64,000 nt of DNA from Candidatus Methylospira mobilis (GTDB lineage Bacteria; Pseudomonadota; Gammaproteobacteria; Methylococcales; Methylococcaceae): NCBI RefSeq assembly GCF_009498235.1, contig NZ_CP044205.1, positions 1,861,389 through 1,925,388 on the forward strand. The letters are read 5' to 3'. A program made the translations under genes and the position numbers. Shown here piece by piece: positions 36,314 to 45,917 of this stretch; position 1 is the first letter of the stretch; each line of letters opens with the position of its first letter. The notes beneath the pieces are model-generated. The model was not told the origin of the DNA, searched no databases, and worked only from the letters and a program-made list of their open reading frames with translations.

Positions 36314-37555
36314 ATGCTCGACTGGAACGACCCTTTGGCTACATTTAAAAGCAACGCCGGCGGCAGTGCCGCGGCGCTTCCCTTTGCATCGGGAAATCTC
36401 AGCGAAGAAGCCTTTGAACCGGCCATAACGACGCAAGCGCCAGGCGAGAGCAATACGGCGGTCGCACTATGCGGCACCAGCGCGGCTTTGCCGGTGCTGA
36501 GCGGGGCTACGGGGCTGGAAAATATCGAAATCGGCGCGCGGCGCATACAGGTGGACGACAAGAAAATCATCAATTGCCGCGCCGACCTGAATCAGCTGGT
36601 GCCGTTCAAATACCAGTGGGCCTGGCAAAAATACCTGGACGCCTGCGCCAATCACTGGATGCCGCAGGAAATCAACATGAATGCCGACATCGCGCTGTGG
36701 AAAAGCGCGGACGGACTGACCGAGGACGAGCGCACCATCATCAAGCGCAATCTGGGATTTTTCTCGACCGCCGATTCGCTGGTGGCCAACAATCTGGTGC
36801 TGGCGGTGTACCGCCATATCACCAACCCGGAATGCCGTCAGTACCTGCTGCGTCAGGCTTTCGAGGAGGCCCTGCACACCCACGCCTATCAGTATGTCGT
36901 CGAATCGCTGGGGCTGGATGAAGGCGAAGTGTTCAATATGTACCGCGAACTGCCTGCGGTTGCGCGCAAGGCGGAATGGGCGCTGCCGTTTACCCAGTAT
37001 CTGTCCGATCCGCATTTTCATACCGGCACTACGGAAAACGATCAGCGTTTGCTGCGCGAGCTGATCGCATTTTATGTGGTTTTCGAAGGCATTTTCTTTT
37101 ATGTAGGCTTCACGCAGATCCTGTCGATGGGGCGGCGCAACAAAATGACCGGTACCGCGGAGCAGTTCCAGTACATCATGCGCGACGAGTCCATGCATAT
37201 GAATTTCGGCATCGACGTGATTAACCAGATCAAGCTGGAAAACCCGCAGCTATGGTCGGCGGGCTTCAAATCCGACATGATCCAGATGATACGCGAAGCG
37301 GTAGACATCGAAACCCAGTACGCCTACGATACCATGCCGCGCGGCGTGATCGGACTCAATGCGCCGATGTTCAGGGAGTATCTGGAGTTTATTGCCAACC
37401 GGCGTTGCGCGCAGATCGGCCTGCCGGAACAATATCCTGGCGTGAATAATCCGTTCCCGTGGATGAGCGAGGTGCTGGATCTCAAGAAAGAGAAGAATTT
37501 CTTCGAAACCAGGGTAACCGAATATCAGACCGGCGGCGCATTGAGCTGGGATTAG
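36314..37555 (+). CDS. nrdB: Class I ribonucleotide reductase, small (beta) subunit
   Basis: A 413-residue NrdB carrying the diiron-tyrosyl radical cofactor. Ligands and radical Tyr are visible in [13 protein letters not shown] (E-x-x-H-x-x-x-Y) and in [10 protein letters not shown], and [13 protein letters not shown] supplies further core residues. The first 75 residues are a low-complexity extension before the conserved core, as in many proteobacterial NrdB proteins. The C-terminus ends [10 protein letters not shown], the peptide that docks on NrdA. An SD (AAGGAGA) precedes the ATG. Separated from nrdA by two unrelated genes but presumably on the same NrdR-controlled transcript. Confidence 0.96.
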   Translation: MLDWNDPLATFKSNAGGSAAALPFASGNLSEEAFEPAITTQAPGESNTAVALCGTSAALPVLSGATGLENIEIGARRIQVDDKKIINCRADLNQLVPFKYQWAWQKYLDACANHWMPQEINMNADIALWKSADGLTEDERTIIKRNLGFFSTADSLVANNLVLAVYRHITNPECRQYLLRQAFEEALHTHAYQYVVESLGLDEGEVFNMYRELPAVARKAEWALPFTQYLSDPHFHTGTTENDQRLLRELIAFYVVFEGIFFYVGFTQILSMGRRNKMTGTAEQFQYIMRDESMHMNFGIDVINQIKLENPQLWSAGFKSDMIQMIREAVDIETQYAYDTMPRGVIGLNAPMFREYLEFIANRRCAQIGLPEQYPGVNNPFPWMSEVLDLKKEKNFFETRVTEYQTGGALSWD

Positions 37556-37605
37556 GGCGCCGGCGCTAACTCCGTTAACTAATATAATATAATTTGTAAG
37601 GTGTT

Positions 37606-38892
37606 ATGCAACAGTATCCCCAGCGCGAATGGCTGAACGATGAAGTTCATGCCCGTCCTCATGTCGAGCTTCACGCCCCCGAGCAATTATCCTATCTGGC
37701 GCTGCTGGTCAACCGCGAGGAGCGCGAACGTGAGAACGACCATCTGCACGGACTTTGCCGGCATTTCAATATCACCAATGAGTTAACGGACAAGCGGCGC
37801 GGCTTGTTCGCGGATTTGGGCAAATTCCGTCTCAAGGTCGAGCGGCATGAAGAGTTTACCTCCTACATGTTCTTCAGGCCCTGCCGGCCGGAAACCCTGT
37901 TCGATAACCCGGTCAGCGGGAGCCTGCCGCAGGAATGGCTGGATAATCTGCCCGGCCAGTTGCTGGTGGCGGCGCAGGTGGCCATCGTGCCGGGTAGCGG
38001 ACAAGTGCTGGACACTACCCCGCAGGGCCTATCGGCGCTTTTTTCGGGTAATCGGGTGATAGGCGCCAAAATCGCGGCCGGCGCCGGCGAGGCGTTTACC
38101 GATTTTCGCATAGCCGAGGATGGCTATAGCCGCTTTTTGATTTTTACTCACCAGTTGTCTTCAGGTCAAGCCGGCCGGGCCATGCAGCGCCTGCTGGAAA
38201 TCGAAACCTATCGCATGATGGCCTTGCTGGCTTTGCCCGAAGCGCGCCCGCTGTTGCCTGCCTTGAAGGAAGCCGACGCGCAACTGGTAAAAATTACCGC
38301 AGCGCTGGACGATGAAACCTGCGAGTCGGACGAACGGCTGCTGGAGCAGCTTACCGATCTGGCCGGCGTTATCGAAAACCGCATCTCGGCAACTTATGCG
38401 CGTTTTAATGCAACGCGCAATTATGCTTCGCTGGTGGATATACGTCTTGAGGAACTGCGTGAAGCCCGTATCGAAGGTTTGCCGACATTCAGCGAGTTCC
38501 TGAACCGGCGCTTGAATCCGGCCATGCGCACCTGCGATGCGGTCGATAACTGGCTGCATCAGCTGTCCAAGCGTATCGGACACGCCAACCAGCTGCTGAG
38601 AACGCGGATCGACGTGCGGCGCGAGCAGCAAAATCTGGAGCTGTTGCGCCAGCTAAACCGCCGCTCGGAAATCCAGTTGCGTTTGCAGCAGACCATCGAA
38701 AGTCTTTCCGTTGCCGCAATTACCTACGCCGCCGTCAGTTTGGTAGGCCTTGTCATGAACGGGCTCAAATCGCTGGGCTTGCCGGTTAACGCCGACCTGA
38801 TTATGGCGATGTCCATACCGGTGATCGGTTATCTGGTTTACCTTGGGGCGGGGTTCCTCAGAGAGGCGTTCAAACAGGATAGCGGTAGCTAG
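37606..38892 (+). CDS. DUF3422 family membrane protein
   Basis: A 428-residue protein of the DUF3422 family, starting with the signature QREWLNDEVHARPHVEL. A long helical, partly coiled-coil stretch (about residues 210-360) is followed by two C-terminal membrane segments (VAAITYAAVSLVGLVMNGL and IMAMSIPVIGYLVYLGAGF). Function is unknown; the architecture suggests an inner-membrane protein with a large cytoplasmic domain. An AT-rich stretch (AATATAATATAATTTG) just upstream could hold its own promoter. Confidence 0.82.
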   Translation: MQQYPQREWLNDEVHARPHVELHAPEQLSYLALLVNREERERENDHLHGLCRHFNITNELTDKRRGLFADLGKFRLKVERHEEFTSYMFFRPCRPETLFDNPVSGSLPQEWLDNLPGQLLVAAQVAIVPGSGQVLDTTPQGLSALFSGNRVIGAKIAAGAGEAFTDFRIAEDGYSRFLIFTHQLSSGQAGRAMQRLLEIETYRMMALLALPEARPLLPALKEADAQLVKITAALDDETCESDERLLEQLTDLAGVIENRISATYARFNATRNYASLVDIRLEELREARIEGLPTFSEFLNRRLNPAMRTCDAVDNWLHQLSKRIGHANQLLRTRIDVRREQQNLELLRQLNRRSEIQLRLQQTIESLSVAAITYAAVSLVGLVMNGLKSLGLPVNADLIMAMSIPVIGYLVYLGAGFLREAFKQDSGS

Positions 38893-39052
38893 GCGTACGT
38901 TGCCGTTCCTCCTTTATATATTTGACGCATAACGGTAGATTGAGAATATGGGCCGAAAAGAGTCGTTTTGTTCCATGTTAAAAAAGATGCTCCAGCCGCA
39001 GCGGCTCTTTCGGCACCCGGCATGAGACAATTTTATTGATTAGTCGTAAGAC

Positions 39053-39397
39053 TTAACGGCGGCAAGGAAAACTGGCGGCAAGTACAGTGCTTATAATCTC
39101 TGAAGCATGACGATCCAAGCCATCAGGATGATCCCGAAGATACTTTGATACGATGCCCGATGCGTGTTCTGCGGAAACGCCTTTCGTCAGGCAGAACCGG
39201 GATCCATCCAGAGAATCAACGACGCCAGTTACATAACCGACATACTGGCTGGCTTTAGCCATGTAGCGGATCTCTCTGTTTTCTTGATAAGCGTCAAAAT
39301 CAATCAGCAATTCCTTTAGCTCTGCCGAATCCATAAAATACGCCGCTTGAGAAAATGATGTATATATTAACAGAAAAATGATTAATGTTTTTTTCAT
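39053..39397 (-). CDS. Rap1a/Tai-like secreted protein
   Basis: A 114-residue protein with a signal peptide ending at SQAAYF (about residue 19) and the Rap1a/Tai domain: YVGYVTGVVDSLDGSRFCLTKGV, then VSKYLRDHPD and a final FPC, the two cysteines forming a probable disulfide. Founding members Rap1a and Tai are immunity proteins that neutralise type VI secreted amidases in the periplasm, but the domain also occurs without effectors. No effector gene is adjacent, so an orphan immunity or general periplasmic role is equally possible. It sits 33 bases downstream of the kinase gene on the same strand. Confidence 0.75.
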   Translation of the reverse strand: MKKTLIIFLLIYTSFSQAAYFMDSAELKELLIDFDAYQENREIRYMAKASQYVGYVTGVVDSLDGSRFCLTKGVSAEHASGIVSKYLRDHPDGLDRHASEIISTVLAASFPCRR

Positions 39398-39430
39398 GGC
39401 TATAATATCACTAATAATTTCATATAGTTC

Positions 39431-42001
39431 CTATTGGGGGAATCTTCGATTGGTATCGGCAAGCGCGCCTAGAATGGCTGGATAATCGAAAGAATCCGTC
39501 AACCGGGACAGCGTGCGGCTTAATTGTAAATCGACTTTTCCGATCTGCTGTATGGCCGCCGATATTCGTTTGTCGTCCAGACTTTCCAAGGCTACTCCGA
39601 GTTCATGGCGCAGCTCCGGGGTCAATACAGCCAGCATCCCGGCTGTCAACAAAACGTCCGGCACCGCTTCTTCAGGGAGTTCGGAGCGATAGAGGTATCT
39701 GACGCCCAGTTGCCGAGCCAGACAGCCATAGATTTCTTCGAAACGGTAAGGTTTGCGCACGAAGTCGTCCATTCCGGCGTCGAGCGTTTCCTGGCGCTGT
39801 TCCTGAAAGGCCGAGGCCGTTACTGCAACTATCTTCACGGCTTGACCGTCAGCCAGCAGGCGGATGCGGCGAGTGGCTTCCATGCCGTCCATGACCGGCA
39901 TGCGCCGGTCCATCCAGATAAGATCGGGATGCCAGTCCTGAAACAGTTTCACGCATTGCGCGCCGTTTTCGGCTATTTTCACCTCAAGGCCGATGGCGGT
40001 CATCAGCCGGCTGAGCAGCAGCTGATTTTCATGCTGATCTTCTGCAATCAGTATACGATAAGCGGGCTGTCCGGGGGCAAGTGCCACGACTTCGCCGCGC
40101 TTCTCCGCTTTTAGTATGTCGGCAAGAGCGGCCAGTTCCACCGGCAGCTCGACCCGGAACAGCGAACCCTTGCCCACCGCACTTTCGACGCCGATATGGC
40201 CGCCCATCAGTTCAACGAACTGGCGCGATATGGCCAGTCCGAGCCCGGTACCTTTTTGCATGCCCGATTCCGCCAGTTGCACGAAGGGTTTGAACAGGCG
40301 CTTCTGGTCTTCCGGCTTGATGCCGGGGCCGGTGTCTTCTACTTCCATCAGCAGATGTTTTCGCGTGTTATTCTTCACGCCCAGACGAATGATAATGACG
40401 CCCTGCGCTGTGAATTTGATCGCGTTGCTGACCAGATTGACTAAAACCTGACGCAGGCGCGCCTCATCGCTCTTGATATAGCGCGGAAATTCGGACGTCT
40501 GGTCGAGCAGGAGCTGCAGGCCTTTTTCCTGAGCGCGCAATCGCATCATTTCTGTGACGTCTCGCACCATACTGCCCAGATCGAACGGCGCGACTTCCAG
40601 TTGCAGGCGTCCGGCTTCGATCTTGGCGATTTCCAGCACATCGTTGATCAGGGACAGCAGATGTTCGCCGCTACGATTGATGATGTTGAGGTTTTCCCGC
40701 TGGGTTTCGCTCGCATTCGGGTCCCGGCGCATCATTTGCGAGAAGCCGAGGATGGCGTTTAAAGGCGTACGCAATTCGTGGCTCATATTCGCCAGAAACA
40801 GGCTCTTGGCCTTGCTGGCCGCTTCGGCTGCGTCGCGGGCCAGCAGCAGCTCCGCGGTGCGCTGCAGCACGGTTTGTTCCAGTTGGTCCTTGTAGCGACG
40901 TAGCTCCTCTTCCGCCTGCCGGCGCTCGGTAATGTCGGTAAGCATCGAAAATGCGCCGTTGAAACCGTTTTCCTCGTCGATGATCGGTGTGGCGGAGGTC
41001 AGCATCCACACAGTATCCCCGTTTTTATGACGGAAGCGGCGTTCATAATGCTCCGATATGCCCATCTGACGATTTTGCATTTTTCGCAGATGATCGGCCT
41101 TGTCTTCGTCGAACAGGAAGTCCATCATCGGACGTCCCATGATTTCATCGCCGCCATAGCCAAGTATTTCGGTTATTCTGGCGTTGACGAAGACGGTCTT
41201 GAGGTCCGGGCCGACAACCCAGATTCCCTCGGTAGCGGTGTCTACGATGCAGCGGTATCTCGCCTCGCTGTTGCGCAGTTTTTCATCCTGTTTCGCGAGC
41301 GCATCCAGCATGGCGTTGAATTCCTTCGCCATGACCGCCGCTTCGTCCGTGCCGGCAATCGGTGAGCGAGCCTGACGGTTGCCGGTGCGGACTGCGTCGA
41401 TGGTTTCCTGAACGGCGTAGAGCCTCCGGGTGATTCGGCGCCCCATGGACCAGGCGATGGTCGAGCCGATGAGTATCGTCGCCACTGCGTACAGTACGCC
41501 GTTCCGGATGATTTCCGTCAGTTTTTCGCCGTAGGCCTTTTGTCCTATACCGACGCGCGCCCAGCCCACATGCCGGCTTCCCAGCATCGCGGGAACCGCT
41601 ACATCCACCAGCGCCGGCGATTTGGACAGCATGGTTTGCCTGACTTCATGAGGCAAATCGAGTAAGTACTTGCCCATGCGCGAGGGATCGGTATGAGCAA
41701 GTACGAGCCCCTGATTGTCGACAACCATAGCAAAAATAAGCTCGGGATAGCGCCGCTGTGTTTCGACGATCTCCTGTATCCCGGAAACATCGGCGGCTGC
41801 AATCCAGCCCGCGGCAGACGTGGACAGCGATTGCGTCAATGCTTCCGCTTCTTCGACTTGACGGTCCAGCAGCATGACGCGCTGACGCAAGGTTAGGTCG
41901 GTGATGAAAAGCGACATCATTACGGCGTGTATTGCCGCGACGCTCAGGATGAGGCGCCCGCGCAGCGTACCGAAAAAGAACTTATGACGATGCACTGTCA
42001 T
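39431..42001 (-). CDS. Hybrid sensor histidine kinase with PAS and receiver domains
   Basis: An 856-residue sensor kinase: N-terminal membrane helix (about 15-35), periplasmic sensor part, second helix (GVLYAVATILIGSTIAW), HAMP, PAS domain (about 245-360), a coiled coil, HisKA with MSHELRTPLNAILG, an HATPase domain (NLVSNAIKFTAQG, DTGPGIKPEDQKRLF, GTGLGLAIS), and a C-terminal receiver with the phospho-acceptor in LIWMDRRMPVMDG. A 75-residue helical tail follows. The start overlaps the stop of the binding-protein gene as ATGA, so the two form one signalling unit. No separate response regulator lies next to it. Confidence 0.92.
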   Translation of the reverse strand: MTVHRHKFFFGTLRGRLILSVAAIHAVMMSLFITDLTLRQRVMLLDRQVEEAEALTQSLSTSAAGWIAAADVSGIQEIVETQRRYPELIFAMVVDNQGLVLAHTDPSRMGKYLLDLPHEVRQTMLSKSPALVDVAVPAMLGSRHVGWARVGIGQKAYGEKLTEIIRNGVLYAVATILIGSTIAWSMGRRITRRLYAVQETIDAVRTGNRQARSPIAGTDEAAVMAKEFNAMLDALAKQDEKLRNSEARYRCIVDTATEGIWVVGPDLKTVFVNARITEILGYGGDEIMGRPMMDFLFDEDKADHLRKMQNRQMGISEHYERRFRHKNGDTVWMLTSATPIIDEENGFNGAFSMLTDITERRQAEEELRRYKDQLEQTVLQRTAELLLARDAAEAASKAKSLFLANMSHELRTPLNAILGFSQMMRRDPNASETQRENLNIINRSGEHLLSLINDVLEIAKIEAGRLQLEVAPFDLGSMVRDVTEMMRLRAQEKGLQLLLDQTSEFPRYIKSDEARLRQVLVNLVSNAIKFTAQGVIIIRLGVKNNTRKHLLMEVEDTGPGIKPEDQKRLFKPFVQLAESGMQKGTGLGLAISRQFVELMGGHIGVESAVGKGSLFRVELPVELAALADILKAEKRGEVVALAPGQPAYRILIAEDQHENQLLLSRLMTAIGLEVKIAENGAQCVKLFQDWHPDLIWMDRRMPVMDGMEATRRIRLLADGQAVKIVAVTASAFQEQRQETLDAGMDDFVRKPYRFEEIYGCLARQLGVRYLYRSELPEEAVPDVLLTAGMLAVLTPELRHELGVALESLDDKRISAAIQQIGKVDLQLSRTLSRLTDSFDYPAILGALADTNRRFPQ

Positions 42002-42912
42002 TTCAGGTCGACCGGTTTTACATCCCGTTCAAAACGCGCGACATAATCTTTCACCACGTCATAGTCTTTATCCGTGGCTGGATAAAAACGGGAAGTTTCC
42101 ATGCCGTCAAGAATGGCGTGTCCCTCGGCGGTTTCATGCAAGCCGACAAGAAGCGAGCGCACCTGATCCCGAATATCCGCCGGAACATCATCGCGCGCCA
42201 TCACCGAAAGATTGATCAGCGATTCGGTTTCCCATATAACCTGCAGTTCGGTGGCTTCCTGCGGGTGCTCTTTCTGAAAGGCCCGCCAGGGAGGCGGCCA
42301 GGTCGCTCCGGCTGCAGTGTTTCGGAGATACACGTTCATGATTGCCGAAGATTGAGAGCCGACATAACGGTTTTCGATGTCTTTATTAATATCGACTCCA
42401 TGCTGGAACAGGAAATATTGAGGCATCACGCAGGCAGCCAGGGCGGTGGGCGAAGGGTAACTTACGGCTTTCCCTTTAAGATCGGCAGGGAGTTTGATGC
42501 CGCTATCTTTTCGTACCAGAATAATACCCTTAAAATCCTGCGCATCGCCGGACATGACAATAACATGATAGCCCTGTTTGATCGCCTGCAAGGTCTGCCA
42601 GGGGTTGGGGAGGATAAACTCGGTTTTGCGTACGGCGTACTTGGCTTCGAAGTTGGCGTAGTCCCGCGACGCCTCCAGTTCGAAGCTTACGCCTTGTATA
42701 CAGCTATTCAGGTAATCGATGAGCGGCTGATACGCCTGCGCGAGTTTTGCGGGATTGTGCAAGGGGTGAATTGCAAAGTGATAGACGGGCGCGCCGGAAA
42801 CAGGCGGTTTGGTCCCGTATTGCGGACCTTGGCTTTCCGGTTCCCTGCCGCAGCCGGAGAGCATGGAGGCAAAAAGCGTCAGCACGAAAACGGTCAAAAC
42901 TCTCGGGTTCAT
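41998..42912 (-). CDS. PhnD-like periplasmic binding lipoprotein
   Basis: A 304-residue phosphate/phosphonate-type solute-binding protein. The lipobox is MLSGC (Cys near residue 20), so the mature protein is a lipoprotein. Family features are YHFAIHPLHNPAKLAQAYQP, the SRDYANFEAKYAVRKTEFIL strand-helix and KGKAVSYPSPTALAACVMPQYF. The start at 42912 (AGGAG upstream) is chosen over 43008 because it gives a normal signal peptide. There are no transporter genes beside it; instead it is coupled to a hybrid kinase, so it probably presents a ligand to that sensor rather than to a permease. Confidence 0.88.
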   Translation of the reverse strand: MNPRVLTVFVLTLFASMLSGCGREPESQGPQYGTKPPVSGAPVYHFAIHPLHNPAKLAQAYQPLIDYLNSCIQGVSFELEASRDYANFEAKYAVRKTEFILPNPWQTLQAIKQGYHVIVMSGDAQDFKGIILVRKDSGIKLPADLKGKAVSYPSPTALAACVMPQYFLFQHGVDINKDIENRYVGSQSSAIMNVYLRNTAAGATWPPPWRAFQKEHPQEATELQVIWETESLINLSVMARDDVPADIRDQVRSLLVGLHETAEGHAILDGMETSRFYPATDKDYDVVKDYVARFERDVKPVDLK

Positions 42913-43212
42913 TTTTTTCTCCTGCAACGCGTTCGACCGCACCGTTTTTTCAGTATGAGGCTCCAGTGGCCGGGAAGACCGCTTCGATTTCCGTATCGCC
43001 TTGTTCAACGCTCATCCGGTCATTGTGCCATGCTTGCGCAGGGCTCTTCCGGGTTTGTCGTCTGCCGGCGTCGCGCGCAGATCCGCTTGCCGGGGCTATA
43101 TGCTGGGGAAAGCCATCCGTTCCGCCGGATAATGCTTGATCGCAATGAATTATTTTAAACTTTCATTGTCTTATTTGTCCTGGCTCTGTGGCGAAGGGGC
43201 GGTCAGCGCCTG

Positions 43213-43248
43213 AATTTAGCGCATAAGCGTTTTATAGCGGCGCTAATT
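43213..43248. promoter_or_regulatory. Inverted repeat in the region before the copper locus
   Basis: AATTTAGCGC (43213-43222) and GCGCTAATT (43240-43248) form an imperfect inverted repeat in the 441-base divergent gap (42913-43353) between the PhnD-like gene and the PmoD-like gene. It could be an operator for either side. The gap also ends with a strong SD, AGGAGGGAG, for the copper locus; nothing else stands out. Confidence 0.35.
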
Positions 43249-43353
43249 GTGATAGGCTGATAAAGTTATACTTGTGTTTAGGGAGCGGCAGGGAATGTGT
43301 ACGCTCCTACTTGAAATTTATAAAAAATCAAATAGCGAAGATGAGGAGGGAGT

Positions 43354-43935
43354 ATGCGAATTTCAAACGGCTTCAAAAACGGCTTGATGTCATTGAGTTT
43401 ACTGGTTGCAATGACATTGTTGTCGGCCCAGGTATGGGCGCATGGCGGCGCGAGTGTGGATACGGATCAATGCCGTATTTTTGTAGGTCCGCATTTGGTG
43501 CATTTTACTGCTTACCAGCCGCAGTTGACCGGCACCACCGAATATTGCGGAGAGATTCCCGAGACCGGCCCGGCTACCCTGGTATTCGATTACGAGGGCA
43601 AGGCGCTACGTAATATGACGGTGGAACTGGAGATTACCAAGGAGCCCGAAGGAACCCGCATGTACTACCAGGCTCCGACGATTCACAGCACCGGGACTTT
43701 CAACACCACCATTAATTTTACCGAAGCAAGCAAATACCTTGCGCATGTGACCCTGCTTAACGAGGGACAGCGCGTGGATGCGCACGTCGCATTCAAGGTC
43801 GGTACGGCTAAGGGCAGTCTTTCCACAAGCACCATAGTTGCCATATTGGCCGTATTACTTGCGATCGCTTATATTGCCTATCTTTCCAGTCCGCAGCTCA
43901 AGGGATTGGTGGACGGCCTGCTAAAGAAGAAGTAG
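43354..43935 (+). CDS. PmoD/AmoD-like periplasmic copper protein (candidate)
   Basis: A 193-residue protein with a signal peptide ending at VWAHG (residue 30), a beta-sandwich domain with two cysteines 25 apart (Cys40 in DTDQCRIFVG, Cys65 in TEYCGEIPETG), a VHFTAYQP motif between them, and one C-terminal membrane helix (IVAILAVLLAIAYIAYLSS) with a basic tail. This layout resembles PmoD/AmoD proteins of methane and ammonia oxidisers, which form a CuA-like site through paired cysteines. The next two genes encode copper oxidase-type proteins with the same C-terminal anchor. A homology search would settle the family. An SD of unusual strength, AGGAGGGAGT, precedes the ATG. Confidence 0.6.
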   Translation: MRISNGFKNGLMSLSLLVAMTLLSAQVWAHGGASVDTDQCRIFVGPHLVHFTAYQPQLTGTTEYCGEIPETGPATLVFDYEGKALRNMTVELEITKEPEGTRMYYQAPTIHSTGTFNTTINFTEASKYLAHVTLLNEGQRVDAHVAFKVGTAKGSLSTSTIVAILAVLLAIAYIAYLSSPQLKGLVDGLLKKK

Positions 43936-44135
43936 TTTCTGTTGGTATCGTAAGCGCCGGTGTTTGCATGTCGATGCGCCGGCGTCTAACCGGTCATGGT
44001 GAAAACGCAGCCTTTTACCCCTATCATGCACAAGTGCTTGCCATGAAACGGTTTTCCTCACTCAGTCTCTCCCTGAGAGAGGAGACGAGGAGTTCGCTTC
44101 GCGATTTGTACGGTAACGTAACGACTTATAGTCTT

Positions 44136-44149
44136 CTTCTTCGAGAAGG
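44136..44149 (+). promoter_or_regulatory. Hairpin covering the SD of the multicopper oxidase gene
   Basis: CTTCT-TCG-AGAAG (44136-44148) forms a small stem whose 3' arm contains the GAAGG ribosome binding site, eight bases before the ATG at 44157. It could damp translation. The stem is only five pairs, so the effect may be slight. Confidence 0.3.
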
Positions 44150-44156
44150 TAGTAGC

Positions 44157-45908
44157 ATGCATAAAAAATTTCCAGCCATCACTCTGGCCGTGTTTGGCCT
44201 GCTGGCGACCGATGCGGTTAACGCGGTTTATACGCCGCCGGCTTCGGTCAAGGTTGAGATGGATACCCCAGAACCTTTTTGCAACAGCGGCGTTCCTCCC
44301 GAATGGCGCGACGCGCAGGTTGTGGAGGGGGTTGATATTCAGGAGTCCAGAGTTTGCAACCCTGATAATCCAGCCGAAATAGCCGTTTTCACCAAGGGCA
44401 CCAACAACGTTTCCATGCAGACATTGATGGATACCAATCTGGCTGCCGACGCGCTTACCATCAGCAATGACATGGACGGCGACGGCGATCCCGACCAGTA
44501 CATCATCAAGCTGGAAATCATGGAGGTTAATGGTCACTCGCCCGATTTCGCCGGCGTGGTGCCTACCTTCGATATTGCTCCCGGAATACAGCCGGGTTTT
44601 TGGGTGTTTACCCCGAAAACCCGCGATATGTCGACCAAAAGTTTTGCCAGCGCCGAGGCGAACCCTCTGCTGCGCATGCCTGCGCCGGTTATCCGCGTCG
44701 AGCAGGGCGACGTGGTCTGGCTCGTGGTCGAAAACACCCATTATTTTCCTCATTCCATCCATCTGCATGGCGTGGATCACCCGTTCATGGATCATTCGGG
44801 GGAAGGCAACGACGGCGTGGGTCAGACCAGTCAGATGGATATTATGCCGGGGGAAAGCAAAACCTATGTGATCAAGCCGCGGCAAGCCGGCACCATGTAT
44901 TATCACTGTCACGTACAGCCGCATACGCATATTCCGATGGGGTTGGCCGGCCTGTTTGTCGTTGAGGAAAACAGGCCGAACAACTGGGTGCAGACTTTTA
45001 ATGTCGGCGCCGGACAGGTGCGTCATCCATCGGTGGCGGTGAAGGAAAAATATAACCAGGAATATGACTTGCATTATCAGTCGGTCGATAAGGAACTGCA
45101 CAGGATCATACAATCCGCCAACGATCCGCGTCTGATTGCCAGGGCGATGAATAATGACTACGACATTACCGACGCGACGGACGACTACTATCTGCTGAAC
45201 GGCAGGTCTTTCCCTTACACCTTGCGCGAGTCGTTGATAGTCGCCGAGCCGGATCAGAAAATAAAGCTGCGTATACTGAACGGGCATACGGATCCGCTTG
45301 CGCTGCATATTCACGGTCATAAGGCGACTGAAACCCATTACGACGGCGTCGAGCAGAATCCGGCTGCCCGGGTTACCCGTGACGTTTATTCCATGGCGCC
45401 TGCGCAACGGCTGGATCTGGAGCTGAATACGACAAACGACGGCCTGCATAATTTCGGACCGGGCATCTGGATGTTTCACGATCACACGGAAAGAGCGTTC
45501 ACTACCGATGGGCAAGGCGAGGGCGGCAGCATCAGTCTGGTGGTCTATAAGGATTTTATTGACGATAAAGGTACGCCGAAGACGCACGGCATGGATCTGA
45601 GTCCGTATTTCACCAAGCAGTTCTGGGAGCGCAAGCTGCCGGTATGGCAAAACTGGGCCGATCCCTGGGGTAGTCTGAACCAGGCGGGGGTTGCCGCATC
45701 AGCGAAATCCTCTGCGGTACAGAGCGGCGCCGTCAAAGTGAATGCGGACGCCAATGCCGATACCGGCGGCGAAGCCGGCGGTTTCTCGTTTGCTTCGTTG
45801 ATCGAAGGCCTGATCATGGGCGTAATCGCCTGGTTTGCAGTGACTAAATGGCGGAAATTGCTGGATTTTGCAGAGCGGATATCCGCCCGTCAAGCACAGA
45901 AGAAATGA
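44157..45908 (+). CDS. Membrane-anchored multicopper oxidase
   Basis: A 583-residue cupredoxin-fold oxidase. Signal peptide to VNA (about residue 21). Copper-binding histidines: HYFPHSIHLHGVDHP, TMYYHCHVQPHTHIPMG (a HCH motif with a following His and Met, as in type 1/type 3 sites), LALHIHGHKATETH and MFHDHTERAF. The last motif lacks the usual Cys between its histidines; the type 1-like motif is instead in the first half, as in two-domain oxidases. A C-terminal membrane helix (LIEGLIMGVIAWFAV) anchors it. The start at 44157 is chosen because AGAAGG lies upstream and a signal peptide follows; the frame opens at 43968. Substrate unknown; copper(I) oxidation is a reasonable guess. Confidence 0.85.
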   Translation: MHKKFPAITLAVFGLLATDAVNAVYTPPASVKVEMDTPEPFCNSGVPPEWRDAQVVEGVDIQESRVCNPDNPAEIAVFTKGTNNVSMQTLMDTNLAADALTISNDMDGDGDPDQYIIKLEIMEVNGHSPDFAGVVPTFDIAPGIQPGFWVFTPKTRDMSTKSFASAEANPLLRMPAPVIRVEQGDVVWLVVENTHYFPHSIHLHGVDHPFMDHSGEGNDGVGQTSQMDIMPGESKTYVIKPRQAGTMYYHCHVQPHTHIPMGLAGLFVVEENRPNNWVQTFNVGAGQVRHPSVAVKEKYNQEYDLHYQSVDKELHRIIQSANDPRLIARAMNNDYDITDATDDYYLLNGRSFPYTLRESLIVAEPDQKIKLRILNGHTDPLALHIHGHKATETHYDGVEQNPAARVTRDVYSMAPAQRLDLELNTTNDGLHNFGPGIWMFHDHTERAFTTDGQGEGGSISLVVYKDFIDDKGTPKTHGMDLSPYFTKQFWERKLPVWQNWADPWGSLNQAGVAASAKSSAVQSGAVKVNADANADTGGEAGGFSFASLIEGLIMGVIAWFAVTKWRKLLDFAERISARQAQKK

Positions 45909-45917
45909 GGTTTCCCA

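Noticed and set aside
44058..45650. Long 530-codon open frame on the minus strand
   Set aside because: It is the complement of the multicopper oxidase gene, has no recognisable domain, and the plus strand has clear copper-site motifs.
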